A stretch of 41,592 bases of DNA from Roseburia sp. (GTDB lineage: Bacteria > Bacillota > Clostridia > Lachnospirales > Lachnospiraceae): contig JAMPFV010000022.1 of assembly GCA_023664265.1 (NCBI GenBank), positions 1-41,592 on the forward strand. The letters are read 5' to 3'. The notes under the pieces were generated by a model. It was not told where the DNA came from. It worked only from the letters and a program-made list of their open reading frames with translations, and did not search any database. The first letter of the stretch is position 1; every line of letters starts with the position of its first letter. A program made the position numbers and the translations under genes. Shown one piece after another: positions 15,992 to 24,846 of this stretch.

Positions 15992-16923
15992 GCATCTACC
16001 TCCATAAACATTGGCTTCGCATACCGATAAACCGGATGCCTCCCGCCCCCGCCCGAGACGTCATAAATATCGCCGTGATACTTCGTCGCAACGCAGGCCC
16101 CTGCCTTTAGAACAAACAAGTCCCTTTTGCGCATCTGTTGGGGCGCGTACCTGTCGGAGGCGACAAAGCCGCTTCTCTTGCAAAGCATATACTCCGCTCC
16201 CGCCAAAGCCGCCTCCAGCTCGTCGTCCCTTGGCAGAGATACCGACAATGACATGTAGCGCGTTCCGCTTCCCTCAAGCCGCTTGCAAAACGCCTCGGGT
16301 ACACTCTCCGAAAGCAGTTCAAATCTTCCCAAGCCGGATGCACGCTTTCCGCCTATCCCGCTGAAGGAAAGGGATTCCATCAACTGATCCGACAGCGCCA
16401 GGCCGTCCTGCTCCTCGTATCCCGCGATGACATACAGCCCGTTTCCTTCATTATAGTAATAGGCGCCTATCCTGTAAGGTCTTGTCTCCTCCTCGCCGCG
16501 GACGGCGGCAACATTCTTCATTTCAAAGGTTCCCAAACGCTCAATGTCCTCCGTCTGCGCGCTGAATATATCATAATTGCCCGATAAATAGGTATCCAGC
16601 GCCTCCATCGGAATATATTTAAGCTTCTTATACGCCTTTTTTATCCTAGAATCCCCTCTGTTATCCGCAGTCTCTATGCGCTTCATCGGCTTAGGCAGAT
16701 AATAGGCGCCGCCGATATAGGGAAAGGCGTCCGACAACAGCAGCCTGCCGCTCCGAGCCGTCCGATAGAACTGTTGCAGCATGTCCTCCCCGCGCTTTAA
16801 CGCCTCCTGACACAGGGCAGAAAAAAGCGTATCCGCGCAAAAGGTATATTCCCCATCCTCCAGGCTTTTCTGCCCCAAATGAACCGCACCCGAAAATCTC
16901 AGCTTATATATTTTATAGTTCAT
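15988..16923 (-). CDS. csm4: Type III-A effector subunit Csm4
   Basis: The 311-residue Cas5-like RAMP protein binds the 5' crRNA handle and contacts Cas10. It starts MNYKIYKLRFSGAVHLG, a classical RAMP first strand, then FCADTLFSALCQEAL (the helix-one motif of Csm4), DAFPYIGGAYYLPKP, and near the middle SFSGIGGKRASGLGRFEL, the glycine-rich RNA-binding loop. It starts 12 bp after csm3 and overlaps csm5 by 4 bp, so it is part of the same transcript. Confidence 0.92.
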   Translation of the reverse strand: MNYKIYKLRFSGAVHLGQKSLEDGEYTFCADTLFSALCQEALKRGEDMLQQFYRTARSGRLLLSDAFPYIGGAYYLPKPMKRIETADNRGDSRIKKAYKKLKYIPMEALDTYLSGNYDIFSAQTEDIERLGTFEMKNVAAVRGEEETRPYRIGAYYYNEGNGLYVIAGYEEQDGLALSDQLMESLSFSGIGGKRASGLGRFELLSESVPEAFCKRLEGSGTRYMSLSVSLPRDDELEAALAGAEYMLCKRSGFVASDRYAPQQMRKRDLFVLKAGACVATKYHGDIYDVSGGGGRHPVYRYAKPMFMEVDA

Positions 16924-16935
16924 GCCGCCACTCCT

Positions 16936-17604
16936 CTAGGCCTCAACCGCGCTCTGCAATACACGGCTGCATTCCGCAATGATTTCGTCCGATACCGCCC
17001 CGACAACTGCCCTTGCGCGCAAATCTCCAAACTGCACCTTCCCATATCCTCGGGAACCGTTGCCGCCCAGATAATCATACTGCACCAGCTTCATTCCCTC
17101 CGCGAGAATGCGGATGTCCTCAATGACCTCGCTTTCCTCCTCCATCTCGTACATGATATCCATGCCGAAAAGCGTGCCGCGGACTACCCGCTCAATCTGC
17201 CGCGGGTTTGCGACCGCAGTCACCCTGTTGATCGAGTTCTCAAACTTGATTTCCGTCATCCCCTGCAGTCCCTTTTCCCTCAGCTCCTCCTCGTTGAGCA
17301 GGAACATATCCGATATCAGCACTCTGCTCCGCTTCACCTGCTTTTCCTTTGCGCTGCCAAACAGCCGCGTCAGGCACGGCGCGTCCTCGTCCGGCTTCCT
17401 GGCCGCGTCCGTATTGTATTCCTTTGCCAGCAGCGACCGCAGCTTCCCTTTCAGGGAGCTGCCCGGTATCATGGGCTGATTTGTCCGTGCATCCTTGATC
17501 ACGGGAGAATCCACCGCGCCAATCGCGGCAAAAGCCGACGAGCCTCCGATATGCATTCCTGTCTTTACCTCTATTGTCCCTGTTATCTGAATCTTTGCGT
17601 ACAT
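16936..17604 (-). CDS. csm3: Type III-A backbone RNase Csm3
   Basis: The 222-residue protein forms the helical backbone and cuts target RNA every six bases. The catalytic Asp is present as Asp32 in AAIGAVDSPV, followed by the loop IPGSSLKGKLRSLLA and later the glycine-rich YLGGNGSRGYGKVQFG. The start at 17604 follows GGAGGGAGAGG and places Asp32 where the family has it; the reading from 17637 adds 11 residues that overlap csm2 and are unlikely. The next gene, csm4, starts 12 bp downstream. Confidence 0.95.
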   Translation of the reverse strand: MYAKIQITGTIEVKTGMHIGGSSAFAAIGAVDSPVIKDARTNQPMIPGSSLKGKLRSLLAKEYNTDAARKPDEDAPCLTRLFGSAKEKQVKRSRVLISDMFLLNEEELREKGLQGMTEIKFENSINRVTAVANPRQIERVVRGTLFGMDIMYEMEEESEVIEDIRILAEGMKLVQYDYLGGNGSRGYGKVQFGDLRARAVVGAVSDEIIAECSRVLQSAVEA

Positions 17605-17617
17605 AAGCCTCTCCCTC

Positions 17618-18010
17618 CTAATTATCCCTACCGCCATGATATTTGTGGAACGCCACCAACGCCTCCATATATCGGTTAAACAATATGTATCCCTTCTTAC
17701 TGCCTTTTATGTCCTTGAGCACATCGAGAAGGCCTGCCTCTTCGACCAGACTCTTGACCGCCGGCTCCCTGCCCGCCTCATACAGGAACCGCACTCTTAA
17801 ATACTCGATTCTTGAACAGATTTCCTCACTCAATTTGTCCCCGCTCCCATTCATCACCTCGTTATAAATATCCGCCGTGAGCGCCAGCAGGTTGCGCAGC
17901 TTTGACGTCGTCACCATCGGAACGGATCGTCCGTTCTTATCCGTTTTCGCCTTCAATTTCTTAATAACCTTCTCCGCCTCGTCCACATAATTCTGCTCAT
18001 TGATCCGCAT
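17618..18010 (-). CDS. csm2: Type III-A small subunit Csm2
   Basis: The 130-residue, helix-rich, basic protein is the small subunit (Cas11) that lies along the target strand. TTSKLRNLLALTADIYNEV and EYLRVRFLYEAGRE match Csm2; the C-terminal FNRYMEALVAFHKYHGG is also typical. The start lies within the end of cas10 (14-bp overlap) and the stop is 13 bp before csm3. Confidence 0.9.
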   Translation of the reverse strand: MRINEQNYVDEAEKVIKKLKAKTDKNGRSVPMVTTSKLRNLLALTADIYNEVMNGSGDKLSEEICSRIEYLRVRFLYEAGREPAVKSLVEEAGLLDVLKDIKGSKKGYILFNRYMEALVAFHKYHGGRDN

Positions 18011-20381
18011 CTTCCGTTTCCTCCTTCTCCCTCGTCAAATACGCGTACAGATTGATTGCCGTCTTGAGCTGTCTGCAATCCGCCCCGCTCTTAATCCATT
18101 GGTACATTTTCAGCGAAAACTCCCTGTAAGCCGCCTTCTGCTCCGGCGGCGCTCCCTTCTCCGGCTCCATCCGTGACAGAAGATAGACATATCTGGCAAA
18201 ATTAATTTTCTCCGACTGGTTCCGAATCAGCTCCAAAAGACGATACAGAAAGTGCTTTCCCCGCTCGTCAGAGACCGCAAAGAACTTGTGAATCGCCTGA
18301 TATTTCTCCCCCAGCACAAGCTGCTCGAACTCCTGCCAGCAATACGTCCCGTCACTGATACGCCGCTCCCTGCCCGCCTCGTCCGTAACCGTGTGCGACT
18401 GCCCGTCCTCAAATACGGTCACGGCGCTTTTCTGCGGCAGAGACTTGGATTTCTCCTCCAAAACCGCGGTCTCGCGCGCGATGGCGCTGATGGGATAGCC
18501 GGATGAATAGATCCCGATACCGGCCGACAGCGTCAGGGTTCCCTGCGTATATCGCGCAAAGGCTCTGCGTATATCAATTGCAAGCGCTATCACCTCGTCC
18601 CATGCACCCACAATAAATACATCATCTCCGCCGGAATAGCAGATGGTCACGTTTCTCGCTCCGACAGATCCGCCGTTTATGGAATACGAGCCGTTTCTCA
18701 ATATCCTGTTGATATGTAACTTAAAGAACAGCGAGAGCTGACGGGATAACGTCGCGGTTCTCGACAGCGTCACATATCGGTTTTGATTCTCAGGGTTCTC
18801 AAATCCCGAGACAAAGGCCTGCCCCAGATTGTCCACATCCGCACGGATAATTCCAATCCGGTCAATTCCTTCCGCCTCCCTCGCATAGGTCTCAAAGGTC
18901 TTCCCACTGCTGTAATCCCCTACCCACAGCTTGGTTGCAATATGCTTTCCGGTAAACATCCGATTCTTGCTGTACGCACGCACAAAGCAGTCGTCCTGCT
19001 GCATTTTTTTCTTTAAGGAATCGCGGTTATCCGCTACAAGATAATACCCTCCCGGAAGCGGCAGCGCCCTTTCCGAGCGCTCCAATGTAACCGTAAAAAA
19101 GTCCTCCTCCAAAATATTTCGCGAGAACTGCTCTATCGCCCTGCAAACAGGACATACGCCGTCCGCATCCACTCTTGCTATCCGCTTACAGACCTTGCAC
19201 TCTCTCGTATAATCCTCCTGTGCCCTGGCATTGAATGCCAGAATATCCGCGCCGGTATATCTGCTGCTTTTTCTCCGCGAAATCTCATCCGCCGTCTGCC
19301 GAAAAATCTGCGCATAGCTTCCCTCGGGAAGATTTTTCAGGGAATCCGCACTGCACGGCGCACAGCCCCATGCCACATAGAGAGCGGTGTCAAACTGCTC
19401 CATCAGCCAATGATTCAGCCTGTCCATATATCGGTCCGCCAATGTGCGGGCCTGCTTTGTATTGGGCATCAGGATATAGCAGTGTCCCCCTCCCGAATAA
19501 ATCAGATTCGCTCTCGAAAGCGCCATCTCAGACAGCAGGCTGTCTATAATATGCTCCATCATAATCTCCAGATAGAAGGAGCGGGCGCGCAGGGTTTTTA
19601 ACGCGTTTTTACTCGCAATCGTGTAGATAAAATCCTGTATTCCCGATATGTCCATGGAAAACAGCAAAAACGCCTCTTCCCCGTAAAAATCATTTCCCTT
19701 GTCGAACAGCCGCGTTCTGTAGTCCGCTTCCCCCTGTTCCTGCAGATACGCATAAATGCAGCCTGCCGCTGCCGCCGTGAGCTTCACATGGTCAAAAAGT
19801 GAGATATCCGCCAATTCCCCCTTTGCCGTGGAGGCCGGAACATACGAGAGATTGGCCTCCAGTACCTCCAACAAGGAATTGATGTACTCCGGCGTCCACT
19901 CCAGCCCTCTCAGATTCTCGGTCAGATTCGTCTTTACCTTTGAATAAAACGCTTCATCATACGCTCGCTTCTCCTCGCACGGGAAATTGATTCCCTCCTC
20001 AGGTTCCAGCATTCCCGGCGCATAATATTTCTCTTCCTGATTCCCATTTAAAATATTGAACACGCTCTGCAATGGCATGGATATTTCAAATCCCGTATCC
20101 TCCGAGTCGTTTTTGCGCCTGTCCGCCGCTGACGCAATATTGTCGGCAATATATATAATATAGGCCGGTGAAGCCTTGTCGAGCTGCGCGCCCCTGATTG
20201 CATCCGCATGATGGTATCTCACACAGTCAAGCACCTCTGTATCCGTAAGGCCTGTCTCCTCCTTCAAAAACTCATACCCGCTCAGACTGTGTTTTCGCCT
20301 GTCTCCTCCCTGGCGATAAATCACCTTGCCAATGTCATGCAGCAGCCCGCCCAGCACAAGCGCTATCTCCCTGTCTGTCAT
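17997..20381 (-). CDS. cas10: Type III-A large subunit Cas10/Csm1 (HD nuclease and cyclic oligoadenylate synthase)
   Basis: The 794-residue protein has an N-terminal HD domain with LLHDIGK (His15-Asp16) and YHHAD, a zinc-binding insert CKVC...CPVC in the middle, and a second Palm domain with YSGGDDVFIVG, GGDD at residues 584-587. The HD domain cuts single-stranded DNA at the transcribed target; the Palm makes cyclic oligoadenylates from ATP that activate Csm6. All named motifs are intact, so both activities are expected. The ATG overlaps the cas6 stop by 4 bases, and csm2 overlaps its end. Confidence 0.96.
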   Translation of the reverse strand: MTDREIALVLGGLLHDIGKVIYRQGGDRRKHSLSGYEFLKEETGLTDTEVLDCVRYHHADAIRGAQLDKASPAYIIYIADNIASAADRRKNDSEDTGFEISMPLQSVFNILNGNQEEKYYAPGMLEPEEGINFPCEEKRAYDEAFYSKVKTNLTENLRGLEWTPEYINSLLEVLEANLSYVPASTAKGELADISLFDHVKLTAAAAGCIYAYLQEQGEADYRTRLFDKGNDFYGEEAFLLFSMDISGIQDFIYTIASKNALKTLRARSFYLEIMMEHIIDSLLSEMALSRANLIYSGGGHCYILMPNTKQARTLADRYMDRLNHWLMEQFDTALYVAWGCAPCSADSLKNLPEGSYAQIFRQTADEISRRKSSRYTGADILAFNARAQEDYTRECKVCKRIARVDADGVCPVCRAIEQFSRNILEEDFFTVTLERSERALPLPGGYYLVADNRDSLKKKMQQDDCFVRAYSKNRMFTGKHIATKLWVGDYSSGKTFETYAREAEGIDRIGIIRADVDNLGQAFVSGFENPENQNRYVTLSRTATLSRQLSLFFKLHINRILRNGSYSINGGSVGARNVTICYSGGDDVFIVGAWDEVIALAIDIRRAFARYTQGTLTLSAGIGIYSSGYPISAIARETAVLEEKSKSLPQKSAVTVFEDGQSHTVTDEAGRERRISDGTYCWQEFEQLVLGEKYQAIHKFFAVSDERGKHFLYRLLELIRNQSEKINFARYVYLLSRMEPEKGAPPEQKAAYREFSLKMYQWIKSGADCRQLKTAINLYAYLTREKEETEDADQ

Positions 20382-21160
20382 TCCGTCCGCCTCCCTTCTG
20401 TACCTTCCTTCGCCCGTTCCTGCATCGGGCGCTTTATCCGCAGCGCTCCCATGCCAATCGCGGTTTTGATTCCGATACCGGAATATTCCCCAAACCTTGC
20501 CAGCAGTCTCGCGTATTTTGCCATCGTCCCCGTTCCCGCTATTTTTATGCCAATCTCCCCCTTAAAGGATGGTATCCGAATCCCTTCCATCGGAAAGGAT
20601 GCACTTCTCAGCTTGTACTGTACAATACTGCTGCAATTTACCAACTGCTCCAAGGTTTCCTCGTCATACATCTCCATATCGGCGGACGAAGCGCTGTATT
20701 TGTTCATAAGGCTTTGATAAATATATCGCATGTCCGGCATAATGACGTATTTCCCACCGCTCTTAAAAGAGGTCGGCGTTATAAATTCCAGATTCAGATA
20801 CCGACTGTACTGCTCTGAATAAAATTCATCCAACAGCTCCTGTCTGCTGACCGTTTTAAGCTCCTTGGCGCAAATGCTTATATTGATCCCGCTCTTCTCC
20901 AAGGTAATATGGCGAAACCCTTCCGCCAAAAGCGGCAGCATGATTTTCTGATAGGCTTCCGAGGTATATGTATTCACTATCCACTCTGGGAACTCCCCCG
21001 ATAAAATGCACTGGCTGTACGGCTTCAGCCCCTGCTCGTGCAGCCGCTGCGCGTAACCGCCGTCGAGCTGTTCCATCAAAACGCCCTGCATATTTGAAGA
21101 TTGATAGTAACCAAATTCCGGTCTGTCTACCTCCAGCCTCATCCTGAGCTTCGCCAACAT
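20378..21160 (-). CDS. cas6: CRISPR pre-crRNA endoribonuclease Cas6
   Basis: The 260-residue protein should cut the array transcript within each repeat, 8 bases before the spacer. It has the double ferredoxin-like layout of Cas6, with a C-terminal glycine-rich loop GEYSGIGIKTAIGMGALRI typical of the family. The catalytic His cannot be assigned by eye. It is the first gene of the effector operon; AAAGGATTGAG lies upstream of the ATG at 21160, and cas10 overlaps its stop by 4 bases. Confidence 0.92.
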   Translation of the reverse strand: MLAKLRMRLEVDRPEFGYYQSSNMQGVLMEQLDGGYAQRLHEQGLKPYSQCILSGEFPEWIVNTYTSEAYQKIMLPLLAEGFRHITLEKSGINISICAKELKTVSRQELLDEFYSEQYSRYLNLEFITPTSFKSGGKYVIMPDMRYIYQSLMNKYSASSADMEMYDEETLEQLVNCSSIVQYKLRSASFPMEGIRIPSFKGEIGIKIAGTGTMAKYARLLARFGEYSGIGIKTAIGMGALRIKRPMQERAKEGTEGRRTE

Positions 21161-21240
21161 ACCATCTCAATCCTTTCGCGCTCGTGTCTTACAGTCGAAA
21201 TATTCCGCAATCTCCTTCTGCCTTGTTTCGAGCATTCCGT

Positions 21241-21252
21241 ATCATTATAACA
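21241..21252 (-). promoter_or_regulatory. Candidate promoter of the cas6-csm operon
   Basis: TGTTATAAT on the minus strand (-10 TATAAT at 21244-21249) is an extended -10 about 85 bp upstream of cas6. No strong -35 is seen at 17 bp spacing. Confidence 0.5.
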
Positions 21253-21317
21253 AACAATGTCCGTTTTTTCTACAGCTTTCGACAAGTATTTCCGCGTTCT
21301 TTTGGACTTCCGTGGTA

Positions 21318-21371
21318 TAAAAATCAGGTGCGCAGTACAATTTTTTCATTGTACCGCACACCCGATTTTAA
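21318..21371 (-). terminator. Intrinsic terminator of the coat-protein gene
   Basis: A long stem of about 20 bp with three mismatches (GTGTGCGGTACAAT paired with ATTGTACTGCGCAC at its core, minus strand) is followed by TTTTT at its 3' end. It stands between the coat gene and the cas operon promoter and insulates the two. Confidence 0.8.
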
Positions 21372-21379
21372 AGATGTCC

Positions 21380-21838
21380 TTATGCCATTCCGTTCACCGT
21401 CTTGTACTTATAGAGCATCTCCGCATGGTTCTGCTCCTCGATCTGAATGTCCGCGAGAAGCTTTCTCACATCAGAGTTGCCGAAGCGGAATACATCCGAA
21501 TTGTACTCTGAGGATACCAGCTTCTCCGTCGCGATGCAGTCCGTCGCGAGAAAGCTGTCCGCCTTCTTCTCCGGCGTGTCGCTCATCCTGTCATAAGTCG
21601 CCTTGGGGCTGTAATTCCTGCCGTCGCTGTCATTGCAGTTGCAGGAGGGCACCGTGCCGCCCAGCATCTGTCCCAGCGAGTTGTAGTGTTGCTGCTCCTT
21701 CTGCTGCAGCTCCTTGAACAGATCCTTCAAAACCGTGTCCTTCGCCTCGCGGGAATACTTCCCGTACTTGTCAATGCAGGTCTGCTCCTGCGTCTGCAAA
21801 TCCTTGATTGCCGCTGTTTCCGTCTGTGTTAAAATCAT
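21380..21838 (-). CDS. CotF-family spore coat protein
   Basis: The 152-residue protein starts MILTQTETAAIKDLQTQEQTC and continues with a long helix pair (KYGKYSREAKDTVLKDLFKELQQKEQQHYNSL) and a second pair ending IQIEEQNHAEMLYKYK, the four-helix, ferritin-like plan of CotF-type coat proteins. It should be deposited on the spore surface during sporulation. The start at 21838 has AAAGGGAG upstream; the reading from 21919 adds 27 residues that do not belong to the family. It is a single-gene unit closed by the hairpin at 21318-21371. Confidence 0.85.
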   Translation of the reverse strand: MILTQTETAAIKDLQTQEQTCIDKYGKYSREAKDTVLKDLFKELQQKEQQHYNSLGQMLGGTVPSCNCNDSDGRNYSPKATYDRMSDTPEKKADSFLATDCIATEKLVSSEYNSDVFRFGNSDVRKLLADIQIEEQNHAEMLYKYKTVNGMA

Positions 21839-21989
21839 ACTGTTCTCCCTTTCTGATAACTGTGCAGTCTGCAGGGCAATGCCCCGCTCCTGCGGATTTT
21901 TGATACTCGTTATCAGCATTGGACAACAGGGGGATTTTTATTCATGGTTTTGCGATATTGTGCTTTTTCTCCATTTTTAATCGTCGTCA

Positions 21990-22040
21990 GCCTTCGGCGA
22001 ATATACACGGATTTGCAAGGAAAATCCGATGCGGGCAACC
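21990..22040. repeat. Fragments of an intergenic palindromic repeat
   Basis: Two small hairpins, GCCTTCGGC (within 21991-22000) and CGGATTT-GCAAGG-AAATCCG (near 22009-22030), stand side by side and end in ATGCGGGC, the same end as the palindrome at window positions 1-40. The surrounding gap 21839-22057 shows no gene. Confidence 0.35.
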
Positions 22041-22057
22041 CTTCCATCAGCGTCTCA

Positions 22058-22276
22058 TTATATCTTACTGTTAAAATATTCCTGCGTGACCTGTAGCTGA
22101 TTTTTTAAGATTTCCCGCCACATATTTGTATGAATCTCACCAGAGCCCCTTGAAACCTTGGTCATGCGTATACTTCCGTCAGCATCTGTTTTGCGGTAGT
22201 AGTAATGGTCCGTACTCTTATACAATTCCCAGCCGTCCCTGTCGCAAAATCTCTTCAGTTCTTTCCATCTTGGCAT
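22058..22276 (-). CDS. HicA-like toxin (small putative mRNA interferase)
   Basis: This 72-residue basic protein begins WKELKRFCDRDGWELYKSTDHYYYRK and ends LKNQLQVTQEYF. The order of one helix, a GW turn, a strand with a single His and a final helix resembles the small double-stranded-RNA-binding fold of HicA toxins, with the His of TDHYYYRK as the likely catalytic residue. Assignment rests on this pattern plus context: the start lies inside the end of the upstream antitoxin-like gene (22-bp overlap) and the pair follows a palindromic operator. It could instead be an unrelated small RNA-binding protein. Confidence 0.55.
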   Translation of the reverse strand: MPRWKELKRFCDRDGWELYKSTDHYYYRKTDADGSIRMTKVSRGSGEIHTNMWREILKNQLQVTQEYFNSKI

Positions 22277-22689
22277 TGTATCAGGTCTCCTATCTTTTCA
22301 GCGTCATCTGTAATTAACGCCTTGAAAATATAAGGGATATGCTTCTTCCTGTTGGGGCTGCGTGAATATAACTCATACTCATTATAATAATCCATGGAAT
22401 ACTCCAATATAGCCCTGCCAAGCTTTAACCGCGTTTCCTTCTCATCACTGCCATTTTCCACAAGGTCTATCTCATTAAGGGATAACGTCACGGAACCATC
22501 CTCTTCCACATATTTTTGTGCCGTAAACTGATATACCTCCAAGATTTCCGACATTATTTCCAGACTGGAAAACCACATTTTATCCCTTGTCCTTGATATA
22601 AATTTGGGCTTATTATGAATAACACTGTCACAAACGGCGCTCCACTCTTTTCTTACCATCGTAGCCTGCTCCATCAGCATATTTATCAT
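22255..22689 (-). CDS. Antitoxin-like protein paired with HicA-like toxin
   Basis: The protein of 141-144 residues starts MLMEQATMVRKEWSAVCDSV and continues with KPKFISRTRDKMWFSSLEIMSEIL, which recalls the Phd/YefM antitoxin N terminus (a short strand-helix DNA-binding part followed by a domain that checks residues and binds the toxin). The rest is not recognised. AAGGAG lies directly before the ATG at 22689 and nine bases before the in-frame ATG at 22680, so the shorter start may be the true one. The gene comes first in a two-gene operon behind the promoter/operator at 22706-22747, the standard antitoxin position. Confidence 0.55.
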   Translation of the reverse strand: MINMLMEQATMVRKEWSAVCDSVIHNKPKFISRTRDKMWFSSLEIMSEILEVYQFTAQKYVEEDGSVTLSLNEIDLVENGSDEKETRLKLGRAILEYSMDYYNEYELYSRSPNRKKHIPYIFKALITDDAEKIGDLIQCQDGKN

Positions 22690-22705
22690 CTCCTTTATAC
22701 CTCCG

Positions 22706-22747
22706 ATTATGACAAAAAGTGTACACATTGTCAACTGTGTACACTTT
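22706..22747 (-). promoter_or_regulatory. Toxin-antitoxin promoter with 12-bp palindromic operator
   Basis: Minus-strand TTGACA (22729-22734) and CATAAT (22706-22711) are 17 bp apart. Perfect inverted arms AAAGTGTACACA (22716-22727) and TGTGTACACTTT (22736-22747) flank the -35 box, so one arm covers the promoter spacer. This is a typical autoregulatory site for an antitoxin or toxin-antitoxin complex. Confidence 0.85.
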
Positions 22748-22806
22748 ATTGTATGCCGTAATTATTTTTTTATTCCATCTCATCCATCAGAGAAACCGTT
22801 TTTTCC

Positions 22807-23883
22807 CTAATTCTGATTCATCCTCGCCAGCTTCGCCGCCTGGTCGGCCGCAATGCAGGCGTCGATAATCTCCTGAATATCGCCGTTCATCACCTTATCC
22901 AGCTTGTAGAGCGTGAGGTTGATTCTGTGGTCGGTCACGCGCCCCTGCGGGAAATTGTAGGTTCTGATCTTCTCCGAGCGGTCGCCCGTGCCAATCTGGC
23001 TGCGGCGCATCTCCGCCTCCGCGTCATGGCGCTGCTGCTGCTCCATATCGTACAGCTTCGCCTTTAGCAGCGCAAAGGCCTTCGCCTTGTTCTGGAGCTG
23101 GGACTTCTCCGTCTGGCTGTACACCACGATCCCCGTCGGATAGTGCGTCAGGCGCACCGCGGAGTCTGTCGTGTTGACGCACTGACCGCCGTTGCCGGAC
23201 GCGCGCATCACGTCGATGCGGATATCCTTCTCCTCAATCACAATGTCGATGTCATCATCCACCTCCGGCATCACCGCCACACTGATCGTCGAGGTGTGAA
23301 TGCGTCCGCCCGACTCCGTCTCCGGCACGCGCTGTACGCGGTGCACACCCGACTCGTACTTCATAACGGAATACGCGCCCTGTCCCGAAATCATAAAGGT
23401 GACGCTCTTCATGCCGCCGATGCCGATTTCCTCGGCCTCCATCGTCTCCACCTTCCAGCGCCTTCCCTCCGCGAAATGCACATACATCCGGTAAATCTCC
23501 GCCGCAAACAGCGCCGCCTCGTCCCCGCCCGCGCCCGCGCGGATCTCCACGATAACGTTCTTGTCGTCGTTCGGGTCCCTGGGCAGCAGCAGGATTTTCA
23601 GCTCTGTCTCCAGCTCCTCAATCCGCTTCTTCGCATCGCCAAGCTCCTCCTTGAGCATCTCCCGCATCTCCTCGTCGCTCTCCGTCTCCAAAAGCGCGAG
23701 CGAATCCGCGACGGTCTCATTGCACCTCTTGTATTCCTTATACGCCTCAACAAGCGGCGTCAGATCGCTCTGCTCCTTCATCAATGCGCGGAATCTCGAC
23801 TGGTTCTCCGTCACCGTCGGCTCATTCAGCTCATTCATAATCTCCTCAAAGCGAGCGACCAAATCCTCTAATTTATCAAACAT
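22807..23883 (-). CDS. prfA: Peptide chain release factor 1
   Basis: RF1 reads UAA and UAG in the ribosomal A site and triggers release of the finished chain. The 358-residue protein has the helical N-terminal domain, [18 protein letters not shown] (the region with the codon-reading PxT motif, here PET), and [21 protein letters not shown] with GGQ at residues 232-234. The start at 23883 ([12 protein letters not shown]) is the family start; the reading to 24165 runs antiparallel through prmC frames. It follows prmC by 49 bp, and PrmC methylates this Gln, so the pair is functionally linked. Confidence 0.97.
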   Translation of the reverse strand: MFDKLEDLVARFEEIMNELNEPTVTENQSRFRALMKEQSDLTPLVEAYKEYKRCNETVADSLALLETESDEEMREMLKEELGDAKKRIEELETELKILLLPRDPNDDKNVIVEIRAGAGGDEAALFAAEIYRMYVHFAEGRRWKVETMEAEEIGIGGMKSVTFMISGQGAYSVMKYESGVHRVQRVPETESGGRIHTSTISVAVMPEVDDDIDIVIEEKDIRIDVMRASGNGGQCVNTTDSAVRLTHYPTGIVVYSQTEKSQLQNKAKAFALLKAKLYDMEQQQRHDAEAEMRRSQIGTGDRSEKIRTYNFPQGRVTDHRINLTLYKLDKVMNGDIQEIIDACIAADQAAKLARMNQN

Positions 23884-23932
23884 CTCAAACCTCCAAATCC
23901 AACAACTCTGTCTCTCCCGCCGCGTGTCCCGC

Positions 23933-24793
23933 TCAACCGCCCTTGCGCGCCAGCGCCACCCTGTCAAGCCCCGCATAGTCCTGCACCGTCCTGATATCCG
24001 AAAAGCCGTTTTCCGCCAGCAAGGCCTCCACGGCAGCACTTTGATGATACCCGATTTCAAGGAAAATCCACGCGCCCGCGCGCATATAAGCCGCCGCCTG
24101 CCCTGCAATCGCGCGGTAGAAGAACAGCCCGTCCTCCTTACCGTCCAGTGCCAAGAGCGGCTCATGCTCCCTGACCTCCGGCATCAGCGTGTCGATCACG
24201 GCCGTCTCGATATACGGCGGGTTGGAAATAATCATATCAAAAAGCCCCTTATTCTTATCCGTCTTCGCGCACTCCGCCAGCGGCGCAAACAAATCGCCCT
24301 CCAAAAACACCGCCTCCAAGCCAAGCCGCGCGGCATTTTCCCGCGCAACCGCCAGCGCCTCGGGGGAAATGTCGATCCCTATGCCCTCGCACCGGTTACT
24401 GTAGTGCAGCAGGCTCAACAGAATGCAGCCCGATCCGGTGCACAAGTCCAGAATACGCATCCCATCCTCCAGATAGCGCATCGCCTCCTCCACAAGGATT
24501 TCCGTGTCCTGCCGCGGTATCAGCGTATGCTCGTTCACCCGAAAGGAAAGTCCCATGAACTCCTGCTCTCCCGTGATATGCTGTAACGGTATCCGCGCCG
24601 CGCGCCGCGCGAGCGCCTCCCTGTAAAACTGCTCTTCAAGGCTGCTTCTTACGCTGTCCCCGTACACCAGCAGGGCGTTCCTGTCCGTATGGCAGATATA
24701 CTCGAGGAGCAGCCGCGCGTCAAGCTCCGCCTCGGCAATCCCCGCCCCCGCGAGCGTCTCCACGCCAAGCGCATACAACTGTCTGTATGTCAT
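23933..24793 (-). CDS. prmC: Release factor glutamine N5-methyltransferase
   Basis: PrmC uses S-adenosylmethionine to methylate the Gln of the GGQ motif in release factors. The 286-residue protein has an N-terminal helical domain ([13 protein letters not shown]), [33 protein letters not shown], the SAM motif [16 protein letters not shown] and the catalytic SNPPYI. The Gln-binding NPPY is intact. It lies between DUF1385 and prfA in a same-strand cluster. Confidence 0.95.
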   Translation of the reverse strand: MTYRQLYALGVETLAGAGIAEAELDARLLLEYICHTDRNALLVYGDSVRSSLEEQFYREALARRAARIPLQHITGEQEFMGLSFRVNEHTLIPRQDTEILVEEAMRYLEDGMRILDLCTGSGCILLSLLHYSNRCEGIGIDISPEALAVARENAARLGLEAVFLEGDLFAPLAECAKTDKNKGLFDMIISNPPYIETAVIDTLMPEVREHEPLLALDGKEDGLFFYRAIAGQAAAYMRAGAWIFLEIGYHQSAAVEALLAENGFSDIRTVQDYAGLDRVALARKGG

Positions 24794-24846
24794 CTCCGTC
24801 TCCGTTTCCGCGCGCGCTTCCTGCGCGGCGCATTCAGAACATGTTT

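Noticed and set aside
23884..24165. Extended N terminus of PrfA (94 extra residues)
   Set aside because: The extension is an out-of-frame reading of the prmC end, rich in Arg and Trp, and the family start lies at 23883.
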